A stretch of 34,272 nt of DNA. It comes from Bacteroidota bacterium. GTDB lineage: Bacteria > Bacteroidota > Bacteroidia > SXHM01. The stretch spans positions 1-34,272 of the forward strand of contig CANJWH010000035.1 in the NCBI GenBank assembly GCA_947478465.1, in the 5' to 3' direction. This document shows, one piece after another, positions 1 through 7,645 of the stretch. Made by a program: the position numbers and the translations under genes. Positions within the stretch are counted from its first letter, which is position 1. Every line of letters begins with the position of its first letter. The notes beneath the pieces were generated by a model, which was given only the letters and a program-made list of their open reading frames with translations, was not told where the DNA came from and made no database searches.

Positions 1-417
1 CACAGTATTGTTCAGTTTCAGGATGGCAGTATGAAAGCACAAATGGGCTTGCCTGATATGAAGCTTCCCATACAGTATGCATTGGGTTATCCGCAACGAT
101 TGAAATCTGATTTTCCGAGATTTAATTTTTTGGATTATCCTTCACTTACTTTTGAAAAAGCCGATACCAAAACTTTTCGTAATCTTGCGCTCGCTTTCGA
201 AGCGTTGGAAAAATGCGGAAACGCCCCATGTGCATTGAATGCAGCAAACGAAGTGGTGGTAGAAGCGTTTCTGAAAGACAAGATTGGATTTATGCAAATG
301 CCTGAAATCATTGAAAAAAGTATTGCAAAACTGCAATTTATACAAAAGCCCGGCTATGAAGATTTTGTCCACACCGATCGTGAAGCAAGAATTTACGCCT
401 CTGAACTGATAAACTGA
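1..417 (+). CDS. dxr: 1-deoxy-D-xylulose 5-phosphate reductoisomerase, C-terminal part
   Basis: This is the 3' end of dxr; the frame is open from base 1, so the gene begins before the window. The enzyme converts DXP to MEP with NADPH in the cytoplasm, the committed step of the non-mevalonate isoprenoid pathway. About 138 residues are visible. They begin HSIVQFQDGS and include GLPDMKLPIQYAL, a conserved block of the catalytic/C-terminal region, and NAANEVVVEAFL, typical of the C-terminal helical domain. An internal ATG at 31 is not the start, because the family sequence continues upstream of it. The stop (TGA, 415-417) lies 4 nt before rseP. The dxr-rseP order is common in bacteria and suggests co-transcription. 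Confidence 0.96.
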   Translation, partial: HSIVQFQDGSMKAQMGLPDMKLPIQYALGYPQRLKSDFPRFNFLDYPSLTFEKADTKTFRNLALAFEALEKCGNAPCALNAANEVVVEAFLKDKIGFMQMPEIIEKSIAKLQFIQKPGYEDFVHTDREARIYASELIN

Positions 418-421
418 AAAA

Positions 422-1741
422 ATGGACATTCTCATACAGGCTGCGCAGCTTATACTCAGCCTTTCAATACTTGTAATACTTCACGAAGGCGGACACTTTC
501 TCCCTGCCAAGCTTTTCAAAATGCGTGTGGAAAAATTCTACCTGTTCTTTGATCCCTGGTTCTCGCTTTTTAAAGTAAAGAAAGGTGATACTGAATATGG
601 TATCGGTTGGGTTCCGCTTGGCGGATATGTGAAAATATCTGGAATGATTGACGAGTCTATGGATAAAGAGCAAATGAAATTACCTGCTGAGCCGTGGGAA
701 TTTCGCTCTAAACCTGCATGGCAGCGTCTGATTGTTATGATTGGTGGAGTTACAGTGAATGTAATTCTTGGTATCCTGATTTATGCAGCAATGTTATTTG
801 TTTGGGGGGAAGAATATCTGCCTACAAAAAATGCAAAATACGGAATTGCCTGCGATTCTCTTGCCTTGCAAATGGGTTTGAAAGATGGCGACAAAATTCT
901 GACGGTGAATAATATTTACGTTGAGAATTTTAATAAAATTCCTGTTGAGATTATTCTGAATTCAGCACAGTCGGTGCAAGTTGAAAGAAATGGTGAGAAA
1001 CTGGATATTCCTGTTTCTGAAGAAATTCAAAGTAAATTGATTAAAAGCAAGGACTCATTTATTTCTCCAAGAATTCCTTGTATTGTTGACACAGTTTTGC
1101 CTGGACAGTCTGCATTAAAAGCAGGCTTGCTTTCAGATGATAAGTTCGTTTCAATTAATGGTGAAGACGCAACTTATTTTCAGGATGTAGTTAAAATCTT
1201 ACAAAAGAATAAAGGCAAGCAGATTGACATTATTGTTGACCGTAAAGGCGACAGTATTGCATTGAAAGCAGATGTTAGTGAAGCCGGCAAGCTTGGTTTT
1301 GGTAATATTGATGCAGCAGACGTTTTTGAAGTTAGTGTTCAAAAATTTGGATTGTTTGAATCATTTCCTGCAGGTATTCGCAAAGGCTACGAGACTTTTC
1401 AGAGCTACATTAAACAGATGAAAATTCTGTTCACAGTTAAAGATGCACATGAGTCAATCGGTAGCTTTATTTCTATTGGAAAAGCTTATGGAAAAACATG
1501 GGACTGGCAACGTTTCTGGAATATTACTGCGTTTCTTTCTATTGTTCTGGCGATTATGAATATTCTTCCAATTCCAGCTTTGGATGGAGGACACGTAATG
1601 TTCCTACTTTATGAGATGATCACCGGCAAAAAGCCCGGAGATAAATTCATGGAATATGCGCAGATAGTAGGAATGGTGCTCTTAATGTCGCTAATGGTTT
1701 TTGCATTAGGCAACGATATCTTTAAATTGTTTACAGAGTAA
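422..1741 (+). CDS. rseP: RseP-like site-2 intramembrane zinc metalloprotease
   Basis: This is a 439-residue inner-membrane protease of the M50/S2P family. In characterised bacteria such enzymes cut anti-sigma factors or remnant signal peptides inside the membrane. The zinc-binding HEGGH lies at residues 21-25 in the first membrane segment. The third ligand motif, LDGGH with Asp about 388, lies in a C-terminal membrane segment after NILPIPA. Two PDZ-like regions (about 130-200 and 215-290) separate the catalytic halves. The start ATG is 4 nt after the dxr stop, so the two are probably co-transcribed. The stop (1739-1741) directly abuts the stop of the convergent thiL. The substrate cannot be read from this window. 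Confidence 0.95.
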   Translation: MDILIQAAQLILSLSILVILHEGGHFLPAKLFKMRVEKFYLFFDPWFSLFKVKKGDTEYGIGWVPLGGYVKISGMIDESMDKEQMKLPAEPWEFRSKPAWQRLIVMIGGVTVNVILGILIYAAMLFVWGEEYLPTKNAKYGIACDSLALQMGLKDGDKILTVNNIYVENFNKIPVEIILNSAQSVQVERNGEKLDIPVSEEIQSKLIKSKDSFISPRIPCIVDTVLPGQSALKAGLLSDDKFVSINGEDATYFQDVVKILQKNKGKQIDIIVDRKGDSIALKADVSEAGKLGFGNIDAADVFEVSVQKFGLFESFPAGIRKGYETFQSYIKQMKILFTVKDAHESIGSFISIGKAYGKTWDWQRFWNITAFLSIVLAIMNILPIPALDGGHVMFLLYEMITGKKPGDKFMEYAQIVGMVLLMSLMVFALGNDIFKLFTE

Positions 1742-2791
1742 TTATTCTCTGTTTAACAAAGCATCCCAGCCCTGAGCCTGTAAAGGAATAAACTGCTCTG
1801 CCTTAGTAACCAAATTGCTTCCTGCATCTTTTTCAGTAATGTGGCCGATGATTGAAATGGCTGAGTTGTCTTTAACCTTGTCATGATCTTTCAGGTCAAC
1901 AGTAAAAAGCAATTCATAGTCCTCACCGCCACTTAAAGCGCACATAGTTGGATCAAGATTAAAGTCAAGCGCAGTGTTGTGTACCAATAAGTCAATCGGA
2001 ATTTTTTCTTCATAAACTGCACAACCAACTTTTGATTCATTACAGATATGCAGCAATTCAGACGAAAGTCCGTCTGAAATATCAATCATGGAAGTCGGCT
2101 GAACATTCATTTTTTTCAGCAACTCTATAATGTCTTTTCGTGCTTCGGGTTTCAGTTGGCGTTCCAAAATGTAGTCGTGCCCTGCAATATCGGGTTGTAT
2201 TTTCGGGTTTTCAAGGAAAATACGTTTTTCGCGTTCAAGAACTTGTAAACCAAGGTAAGCAGCACCTAAATCTCCGGTAACACAAATCAAATCATTTACT
2301 TTCGCACCTGAACGAAAAACTGCTTTGTCTTTTTCAACTTCACCAATTGCCGTAACCGAAATAACAAAACCGGATGGAGAAGTAGTAGTATCGCCACCTA
2401 CCACATCAACCTTATATTTCTCGCAGGCAAGGTAAACACCAGCATAAAATTCTTCCAATGCTTCCAGCGAAAAACGGTTGGAGACTGCAATTGAAATCAA
2501 AATCTGTTTTGGCGTTGCGTTCATGGCATATACATCCGAAACATTTACCACCACTGACTTATAGCCAAGATGCTTCAACGGAGTGTATGACAAATCAAAA
2601 TGAACACCTTCTACCAGCATATCGGTTGTTGTTACCACTTGCTTCCCGTTAAAATCAAGCACAGCTGCATCATCTCCAACACCTTTTACAGTTGAGGGAT
2701 TTTTCAGTTCAATGGTTTGTGTAAGGTGTTTTATCAATCCGAATTCGCCAAGTGTGCTGAGTTCGGTGCGGTTGTTTGCGTTTTCTAGCAT
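1742..2791 (-). CDS. thiL: Thiamine-monophosphate kinase
   Basis: ThiL phosphorylates thiamine monophosphate with ATP to make thiamine diphosphate, the last step of the pathway. The 349-residue protein has the PurM/ThiL fold signature: GVGDDAAVLD near residue 40 (Mg/ATP-binding Asp pair), TTDMLVEGVHFD, VVGGDTTTS, and late ISDGLSSEL and SGGEDYELLFTV. It is slightly longer than typical 320-residue homologues because of an N-terminal stretch before FGLIKHL. The ATG is at 2791-2789, only 4 nt after a TATCTTTG -7 box on the minus strand, so the transcript is probably leaderless. It is divergent from gmk and convergent with rseP with no gap between stop codons. Confidence 0.96.
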   Translation of the reverse strand: MLENANNRTELSTLGEFGLIKHLTQTIELKNPSTVKGVGDDAAVLDFNGKQVVTTTDMLVEGVHFDLSYTPLKHLGYKSVVVNVSDVYAMNATPKQILISIAVSNRFSLEALEEFYAGVYLACEKYKVDVVGGDTTTSPSGFVISVTAIGEVEKDKAVFRSGAKVNDLICVTGDLGAAYLGLQVLEREKRIFLENPKIQPDIAGHDYILERQLKPEARKDIIELLKKMNVQPTSMIDISDGLSSELLHICNESKVGCAVYEEKIPIDLLVHNTALDFNLDPTMCALSGGEDYELLFTVDLKDHDKVKDNSAISIIGHITEKDAGSNLVTKAEQFIPLQAQGWDALLNRE

Positions 2792-2792
2792 G

Positions 2793-2833
2793 GGGCAAAG
2801 ATATACGATGTGAAATATAAATTATCTTTGCCC
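2793..2833. promoter_or_regulatory. Divergent mirror-image promoters of thiL and gmk
   Basis: Two TATCTTTG boxes face away from each other: minus strand 2803-2796 for thiL and plus strand 2823-2830 for gmk. They match the Bacteroidota -7 consensus TAnnTTTG. The 11-bp arms GGGCAAAGATA (2793-2803) and TATCTTTGCCC (2823-2833) are exact reverse complements separated by 19 nt. I see no clear -33 TTTG for either. The thiL box is 4 nt from its ATG; the gmk box is 21 nt from its GTG. Confidence 0.7.
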
Positions 2834-2851
2834 ACCCAAAAATAAACCTCA

Positions 2852-3436
2852 GTGTCAAATCCCGGTAAGCTCATTATATTTTCAGCACCTTCAGGTGCAG
2901 GAAAAACCACATTAGTCCGACATCTTTTGGAGATTTCTGCTTTAAATCTTGCATTCTCTGTTTCTGCTACCAGTCGCCCAAAACGTGGTTATGAAGTAGA
3001 TGGCAAAGATTATTTTTTCATTACCGCAGAAGAATTCAGCAAAAAAATAAAGAATCATGAATTTCTGGAATGGGAAGAAGTTTATAATGACCAGTATTAT
3101 GGCACATTGAAATCAGAGGTGGATGGTTTACTGAAAGCAGGAAAAAACGTAATTTTTGATATTGATGTGGAAGGCGGACTAAATCTGAAAAAGATTTATG
3201 GCAAAGAGGCATTAGCCATTTTTGTTAAACCTCCTTCAATAAAACATCTTGAAGAAAGGCTGAATACCCGTTCCAGTGAGGATGAAGATAGTTTAAAAAC
3301 ACGTTTAGAGAAAGCTGTTTCTGAATTGGAATATGCCCCTCAGTTTGATAAGGTTTTATTGAATGATAAGCTTGAAAAAGCTAAGCAAGACGCAGAAGTT
3401 TTTGTTTCAGATTTTCTTGGAATAAACATTGACTAA
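2852..3436 (+). CDS. gmk: Guanylate kinase
   Basis: Gmk phosphorylates GMP to GDP with ATP in the cytoplasm. The 194-residue protein is of typical family length. It has the P-loop APSGAGKTT at residues 12-20, then SVSATSRPKRGYEVDGKDYFF (GMP-binding region with the conserved SxTxRxxR pattern), EWEEVYNDQYYGT and the FDIDVEGGLNLKK strand. The start is GTG at 2852: it gives the normal N-terminus just before the P-loop strand and lies 21 nt after the -7 box. The 3' end overlaps the nadD start by 8 nt, so the two are translationally coupled. Confidence 0.96.
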   Translation: MSNPGKLIIFSAPSGAGKTTLVRHLLEISALNLAFSVSATSRPKRGYEVDGKDYFFITAEEFSKKIKNHEFLEWEEVYNDQYYGTLKSEVDGLLKAGKNVIFDIDVEGGLNLKKIYGKEALAIFVKPPSIKHLEERLNTRSSEDEDSLKTRLEKAVSELEYAPQFDKVLLNDKLEKAKQDAEVFVSDFLGINID

Positions 3437-4016
3437 GCAGAAAAAAATCGGATTATTCTTCGGTTCGTTTAATCCCGTTCATATCGGGCATACTGCTATT
3501 GCAGGTCATATGCTTGAATTTACTGATCTGGATGAGGTCTGGATGGTAGTTTCTCCACACAATCCATTGAAAAAGAAAGAAAGCCTGTTGAGCGACACAC
3601 ACCGTTTACGCCTTGTGCGTGAAGCTATTGGCGATAATACACGTATTAAAGCCAGTAATATTGAGTTTAAACTTCCGCAGCCTAATTATACCATCGATAC
3701 ATTGGCATATCTGCGTGAAAAATATCCATCACAAAAATTTGTGTTGATTATGGGCACAGACAATCTCCAAAACCTTCATAAATGGAAAAATTATGAGCAA
3801 TTATTGGCAAATTACTCCATTTATGCCTACAAAAGACCTGGGTTTGATAGCGGGACGTTTGCCAATCATCCATCTGTAAAAATTACAGATGCTCCTTTAA
3901 TGGAAATCTCGTCCAGCTTTATCCGTCAGGCGATTAAGGATAAAAAGGACGTGCGTTACCTATTGGCTCCACCTGTTTGGCAATATATAAAGGAAATGCA
4001 CTTTTATGAAAAGTGA
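3429..4016 (+). CDS. nadD: Nicotinate-nucleotide adenylyltransferase
   Basis: NadD transfers AMP from ATP to nicotinate mononucleotide, making deamido-NAD in NAD synthesis. The 195-residue product has the nucleotidyltransferase motif GSFNPVHIGH (residues 12-21) and the late ISSSFIR motif (160-166), with MGTDNLQNLHKW between them, as in the family. The start is a TTG at 3429, inside the last codons of gmk (8-nt overlap). No ATG or GTG is available that would keep the N-terminal strand. It forms an operon with gmk. Confidence 0.95.
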   Translation: MTKQKKIGLFFGSFNPVHIGHTAIAGHMLEFTDLDEVWMVVSPHNPLKKKESLLSDTHRLRLVREAIGDNTRIKASNIEFKLPQPNYTIDTLAYLREKYPSQKFVLIMGTDNLQNLHKWKNYEQLLANYSIYAYKRPGFDSGTFANHPSVKITDAPLMEISSSFIRQAIKDKKDVRYLLAPPVWQYIKEMHFYEK

Positions 4017-4026
4017 GCAGATACTG

Positions 4027-4056
4027 TTTGCTTTCTTCAAAATGTTTCTATATTTG
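4027..4056 (+). promoter_or_regulatory. Promoter of rpsT (TTTG - N18 - TATATTTG)
   Basis: A -33-like TTTG at 4027-4030 is followed after 18 nt by the -7 box TATATTTG at 4049-4056. This fits the Bacteroidota pattern TTTG-N19-TAnnTTTG, and it is the clearest two-part promoter in the window. Transcription should begin near 4060, giving a leader of about 95 nt before rpsT. Confidence 0.7.
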
Positions 4057-4059
4057 CAG

Positions 4060-4138
4060 CCCCTTAGAAAAAAGAAAGGGGTTATTGGTTAATAGTTATT
4101 AGAAAAAAACGATTAACAAATAACGATTAACAAATAAC
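4060..4138 (+). promoter_or_regulatory. Structured 5' leader of rpsT with a 14-bp tandem repeat
   Basis: The leader opens with a small hairpin, CCCCTT (4060-4065) against AAGGGG (4076-4081). It then has GTTATTGGTTAATAGT (4081-4096). This is complementary, with two mismatches, to ACGATTAACAAATAAC, which occurs twice in tandem: 4109-4124 and 4123-4138 (14-bp repeat unit). The left arm could therefore pair with either copy, giving two mutually exclusive stems. Ribosomal protein S20 regulates its own translation in Escherichia coli; a similar role here is only inferred. Confidence 0.45.
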
Positions 4139-4153
4139 TTTTTTAAAAACACA

Positions 4154-4408
4154 ATGGCAAATCATAAATCATCGGTAAAGCGGATCAGATCTAACGAAGC
4201 GAAACACCTGACTAACAAATATCAGGAGAAATCAACCCGCACAGTTATTAAAAAACTGAGAACAACAACTGACAAGAAAGAAGCAGTTGCTTTACTTCCT
4301 AAAGTAAAATCTATGCTGGATAAACTGGCTAAAAAGAACGTTATTCATAAAAATAAAGCTTCTAACCTTAAGTCTAAACTGACTAAAACGGTTGCTGCTC
4401 TGAAATAA
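4154..4408 (+). CDS. rpsT: 30S ribosomal protein S20
   Basis: This is an 84-residue, very basic protein of typical S20 length. It starts [19 protein letters not shown] and ends [24 protein letters not shown], as in the family. It binds 16S rRNA early in assembly of the small subunit. It has its own promoter and leader upstream and a hairpin terminator directly downstream, so it looks like a single-gene transcript. Confidence 0.97.
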   Translation: MANHKSSVKRIRSNEAKHLTNKYQEKSTRTVIKKLRTTTDKKEAVALLPKVKSMLDKLAKKNVIHKNKASNLKSKLTKTVAALK

Positions 4409-4430
4409 TTTAATTCAGATCTTAAATATA

Positions 4431-4469
4431 AAAAGCCTCTTGCTGTAAGCGAGGGGCTTTTTAATTTTT
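4431..4469 (+). terminator. Rho-independent terminator after rpsT
   Basis: AAAAAGCCTC (from about 4431) pairs with GAGGGGCTTTTT (ending about 4462) around a GC-containing loop, followed by a T-rich run (TTAATTTTT). It lies 22 nt after the rpsT stop and just before the radC promoter box. Confidence 0.8.
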
Positions 4470-4470
4470 A

Positions 4471-4478
4471 TACTTTAG
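4471..4478 (+). promoter_or_regulatory. Variant -7 box upstream of radC
   Basis: TACTTTAG differs from TAnnTTTG at the last positions (TTAG for TTTG) and lies 7 nt before the radC ATG. The same octamer occurs before porP at 31318. If used, the radC mRNA would have almost no leader. Confidence 0.4.
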
Positions 4479-4485
4479 TGGCGCA

Positions 4486-5184
4486 ATGCAGGAATACGAA
4501 ACCAAACTAAGTATAAAATCATGGGCCGAGGCTGACCGTCCGCGTGAAAAATTGCTTGCAAAAGGAAAGTCAGCCTTATCGGAAGCTGAATTAATCGCAA
4601 TTTTGATAGGGTCGGGTAATACAGAGGAAAGTGCGGTGGAGCTCTCAAAAAAAATACTCAATTCGGTAGATAATAATCTTGTTGAACTTGGTAAATTGGA
4701 TGTAAATGCACTCTGCAAATTCAAAGGTATTGGTGAAGCAAAGGCAATCAGCATTATAGCTGCATTGGAACTGGGCAGAAGGCGCAACGAGCAAACAATT
4801 CCTGAACGGGAAAGCATAACTTCAAGCAGACAAGCTTTTAATTTATTGCACCCGATTCTTGCTGACTTACCCCACGAAGAATTCTGGCTGATATTCCTAA
4901 ATCGTGCAAATAAGGTGATTAAAAAACATCCGGTTAGTAAAGGCGGGGTTGCAGGAACGGTAGTAGATGCAAAAATGATCTTTAAGCCAGCGGTTGAATA
5001 CCTTGCCTCTTCTGTAATCCTTTGCCACAATCATCCTTCGGGAAATAGAACTCCAAGTCAGGAAGACATTGCGCTTACAAGAAAAATAAAAGAAGCCGGA
5101 AGAGCATTGGACATAAGTATTCACGACCATATTATTATTGCTAATGATACTTACTATAGCTTTGCTGACGAAGGACTAATATAA
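4486..5184 (+). CDS. radC: RadC family JAB/MPN domain protein
   Basis: The 232-residue protein has the RadC layout. An N-terminal helix-hairpin-helix region (about 60-95, including LCKFKGIGEAKAISIIAALELG) precedes a C-terminal JAMM metallo-domain. The metal ligands are His181, His183 and Asp194 in CHNHPSGNRTPSQED. Despite the name, its role in DNA repair is not established; the family is better described as predicted zinc isopeptidase/nuclease-like proteins. Start ATG 4486 gives the usual KSWAEADRPREKLL beginning after about 10 residues. It is followed 3 nt later by the epimerase gene. Confidence 0.93.
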   Translation: MQEYETKLSIKSWAEADRPREKLLAKGKSALSEAELIAILIGSGNTEESAVELSKKILNSVDNNLVELGKLDVNALCKFKGIGEAKAISIIAALELGRRRNEQTIPERESITSSRQAFNLLHPILADLPHEEFWLIFLNRANKVIKKHPVSKGGVAGTVVDAKMIFKPAVEYLASSVILCHNHPSGNRTPSQEDIALTRKIKEAGRALDISIHDHIIIANDTYYSFADEGLI

Positions 5185-5187
5185 TTT

Positions 5188-6342
5188 ATGCGAAAGATTT
5201 TCACCATAGTGGGCGCCCGTCCGCAGATTATTAAGGCTGCTGCAATCAGCCGGCAGGTAAGAACTGTTTTTAAAGATAGGATTCAGGAAAGCATTGTTCA
5301 TACCGGCCAGCATTATGACGAGAATATGTCTCAGATTTTTTTTGATGAGATGGAAATTCCTAAACCGGATTTTAACCTGAATATTGGTTCAGGTTCGCAT
5401 GGAAGTCAGACTGCAAAAATGATTGAGGGCATTGAGAAATTATTATTGGAACACAAGCCCGATGCTCTGCTTATTTATGGAGATACAAATTCAACACTTG
5501 CAGGTGCACTTGCAGCTTCAAAAATCCATATTCCGGTTGTGCATATAGAAGCAGGTTTACGTTCATTCAATAAATCCATGCCTGAGGAAATCAACCGCAT
5601 TCTGGCGGATAATGTTTCTACGTTATTGTTTTCCCCAACTAAAACAGGTTATAAAAATTTGCTTCGCGAAGGCTTTGAAGACACTGAAAAATCAGGCAGA
5701 AAAAAGTTTGACAAGGACCATCGGGGCATTTTTCATTGCGGTGATGTGATGTACGATAATACCTTGTTTTTTGCTGAAATGGCAGAGAAGAAGTCCGCTG
5801 TTTTGAAGCAGAATAACCTGGTTCCTGATAATTTTGTTTTGGTTACCATTCACCGCGACAGTAACACGGATAATCCTGAAAGATTAACTGCCATTCTGGA
5901 AGCACTTAATGAGATTTCCGTTGAACAAAATATTGATATGATTCTGCCACTTCATCCGCGAACTTTGAAAATGATGAATGGAGATGCGTATTCAGCTATA
6001 TATGATTTGATAAAAAAGAATAAGAGAATAAAAATTATTCCTCCTGCATCGTTTTTTGATATGATAGTGCTTGAAAAAAATTCTAGTTTGATAATTACCG
6101 ATTCGGGAGGAGTACAAAAGGAGGCTTATTTTTTCAAAAAACCTTCCATTGTTTTACGACCGGAAACTGAATGGAAAGAGATAGCTGAAAATGGTGCTGC
6201 CATTATTGCAGATGCAGACAAGCAGAAAATAAAAACAGCTTACGATTATTTTTCAACTAAAAAGGATTTGAATTTTCCTGCTGTTTTTGGTGACGGAAAA
6301 GCGGCTGAGTTTATTTGCAATAAAATGCTTGAAACGCTTTAG
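5188..6342 (+). CDS. wecB: UDP-N-acetylglucosamine 2-epimerase (non-hydrolysing)
   Basis: This 384-residue cytoplasmic enzyme interconverts UDP-GlcNAc and UDP-ManNAc for surface polysaccharides. Family motifs in order: GARPQIIKAAAISR at the N-terminus, HTGQHYDENMSQ, YGDTNSTLAGALAA, HIEAGLRSFNKSMPEEINR (His119, Glu121, Arg125), then LPLHPRT and TDSGGVQKEAYFFKKPSIVLR in the UDP-binding half. Start ATG 5188 gives the normal N-terminal strand. Its stop is 1 nt before the ATG of the deacetylase, and three genes run on without gaps, so they are probably one transcript. The symbol follows the E. coli name; the polysaccharide it serves is unknown. Confidence 0.93.
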   Translation: MRKIFTIVGARPQIIKAAAISRQVRTVFKDRIQESIVHTGQHYDENMSQIFFDEMEIPKPDFNLNIGSGSHGSQTAKMIEGIEKLLLEHKPDALLIYGDTNSTLAGALAASKIHIPVVHIEAGLRSFNKSMPEEINRILADNVSTLLFSPTKTGYKNLLREGFEDTEKSGRKKFDKDHRGIFHCGDVMYDNTLFFAEMAEKKSAVLKQNNLVPDNFVLVTIHRDSNTDNPERLTAILEALNEISVEQNIDMILPLHPRTLKMMNGDAYSAIYDLIKKNKRIKIIPPASFFDMIVLEKNSSLIITDSGGVQKEAYFFKKPSIVLRPETEWKEIAENGAAIIADADKQKIKTAYDYFSTKKDLNFPAVFGDGKAAEFICNKMLETL

Positions 6343-6343
6343 T

Positions 6344-7645
6344 ATGCTGATATATACCCATCGCGTCACCAACCGTCTTGAATATATTTTCAAGCAGGTA
6401 TTTACTGAAATGCTGGGTATTTCATACACAATTACAACAGACGAGGAAGCCTTTGCTGCAAGCGAGCTCCCAAAAATAAGTTATGCCTACAATCCTGTTG
6501 GTAATGAACTTTTTTTTCAGGCAAAAAATATTCTTTTTGAATCCGGAATAAATGAACAGAACATCAGTATAATTGAATGGGAAAATACCAAAGCATTTTT
6601 CTCAACGGGAAAGAAATCAGTTTTGCCTTTTGATCCTTTTGCCGCTTCATTCTTTTTACTGAGTCGTTATGAAGAATGTTTGCCGCATATCCGCGACAAC
6701 TATGATCGGTTTGAAGCCAAAGAAAGCATTGCATATCAAGAGGGTTTTCTTAAAAAGCCGGTAGTAAATATCTGGGTTAAAAAAATCAAGGAGTTGCTGA
6801 TAGAAAGATATCCGCAATTGAATTTTCGCCAAAACAGCTATCAATATATTTCCACTATTGATATTGATAATGCCTATGCATATAAGCGCAAAGGACTTTT
6901 AAGAACTTTTGGTGCTTTCGGGAAAGACATAATTTCATTCAATATGCCACAATTGAAAGAAAGAATAAAAGTTTTGCTGGGCAGAATGCAAGACCCTTAT
7001 GATACTTATGACTACCAGTTTTCACTTCAGCAGAAATATAAATTTCGTCCTGTTTATTTTTTTCTGCTGGCTGATTATGATGTGAACGATAAAAATGTTC
7101 CGCACCATAACCGCAAGTTTCAGGCACTTATTAAATCTATTGCGGACAGGGCAGATGTGGGTATACATCCATCTTTCAATTCCAATAAAATTGCAGATAA
7201 AATAGAAACTGAAATTGACCGCTTATCAGACATTGTGCACCGCGAAATAACAAAGAGCCGCCAACACTTTTTGATTTTACATTTTCCGAAGACTTATCGC
7301 AATCTGATTGACCTGGATATTACTGATGAATATAGCATGGGCTATGCTCAGGAAACAGGTTTCCGTGCAGGAATTTGCACTCCTTTTAATTATTATGATC
7401 TTGATCTGGAAACTGCAACTAAACTGAAGGTACACCCTTTTACAGTAATGGATGCAACGTTGAAATACTATATGAAATTCACGCCTGATCAAGCAATTGA
7501 ACACGTTAAACAAATGGTGCAGGAAGTGAAAGCGGTTGACGGAACATTTATCAGTCTGTGGCATAACGAAACGCTGAGCGAAAAAGACCAATGGCAGGGC
7601 TGGAGAAAAGTGTATGAAGAAACTATAAAAGCAGCTACAGCATAA
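6344..7645 (+). CDS. Polysaccharide deacetylase-like protein with N-terminal DUF7033-type domain
   Basis: The product is 433 residues with start ATG 6344, 1 nt after the epimerase stop; a longer reading from 6287 would overlap the epimerase by 56 nt and is unlikely. The first 150 residues resemble the N-terminal region of Bacteroidota proteins annotated polysaccharide deacetylase family. The C-terminal part has a NodB-like core. STIDIDNAY carries the Asp173/Asp175 pair. VGIHPSFNS has His275, and a late SLWHNETLS supplies another His. Such enzymes remove N- or O-acetyl groups from sugars. The metal-binding set is not canonical enough to be sure it is active. It is followed by a GNAT-like gene whose ATG overlaps its stop by 1 nt. 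Confidence 0.8.
   Translation: MLIYTHRVTNRLEYIFKQVFTEMLGISYTITTDEEAFAASELPKISYAYNPVGNELFFQAKNILFESGINEQNISIIEWENTKAFFSTGKKSVLPFDPFAASFFLLSRYEECLPHIRDNYDRFEAKESIAYQEGFLKKPVVNIWVKKIKELLIERYPQLNFRQNSYQYISTIDIDNAYAYKRKGLLRTFGAFGKDIISFNMPQLKERIKVLLGRMQDPYDTYDYQFSLQQKYKFRPVYFFLLADYDVNDKNVPHHNRKFQALIKSIADRADVGIHPSFNSNKIADKIETEIDRLSDIVHREITKSRQHFLILHFPKTYRNLIDLDITDEYSMGYAQETGFRAGICTPFNYYDLDLETATKLKVHPFTVMDATLKYYMKFTPDQAIEHVKQMVQEVKAVDGTFISLWHNETLSEKDQWQGWRKVYEETIKAATA

Noticed and set aside
4461-5030. 189-codon open frame on the minus strand opposite radC
   Set aside because: radC is a clear family member on the plus strand; the minus product has low-complexity Ser/Leu composition typical of a shadow frame.
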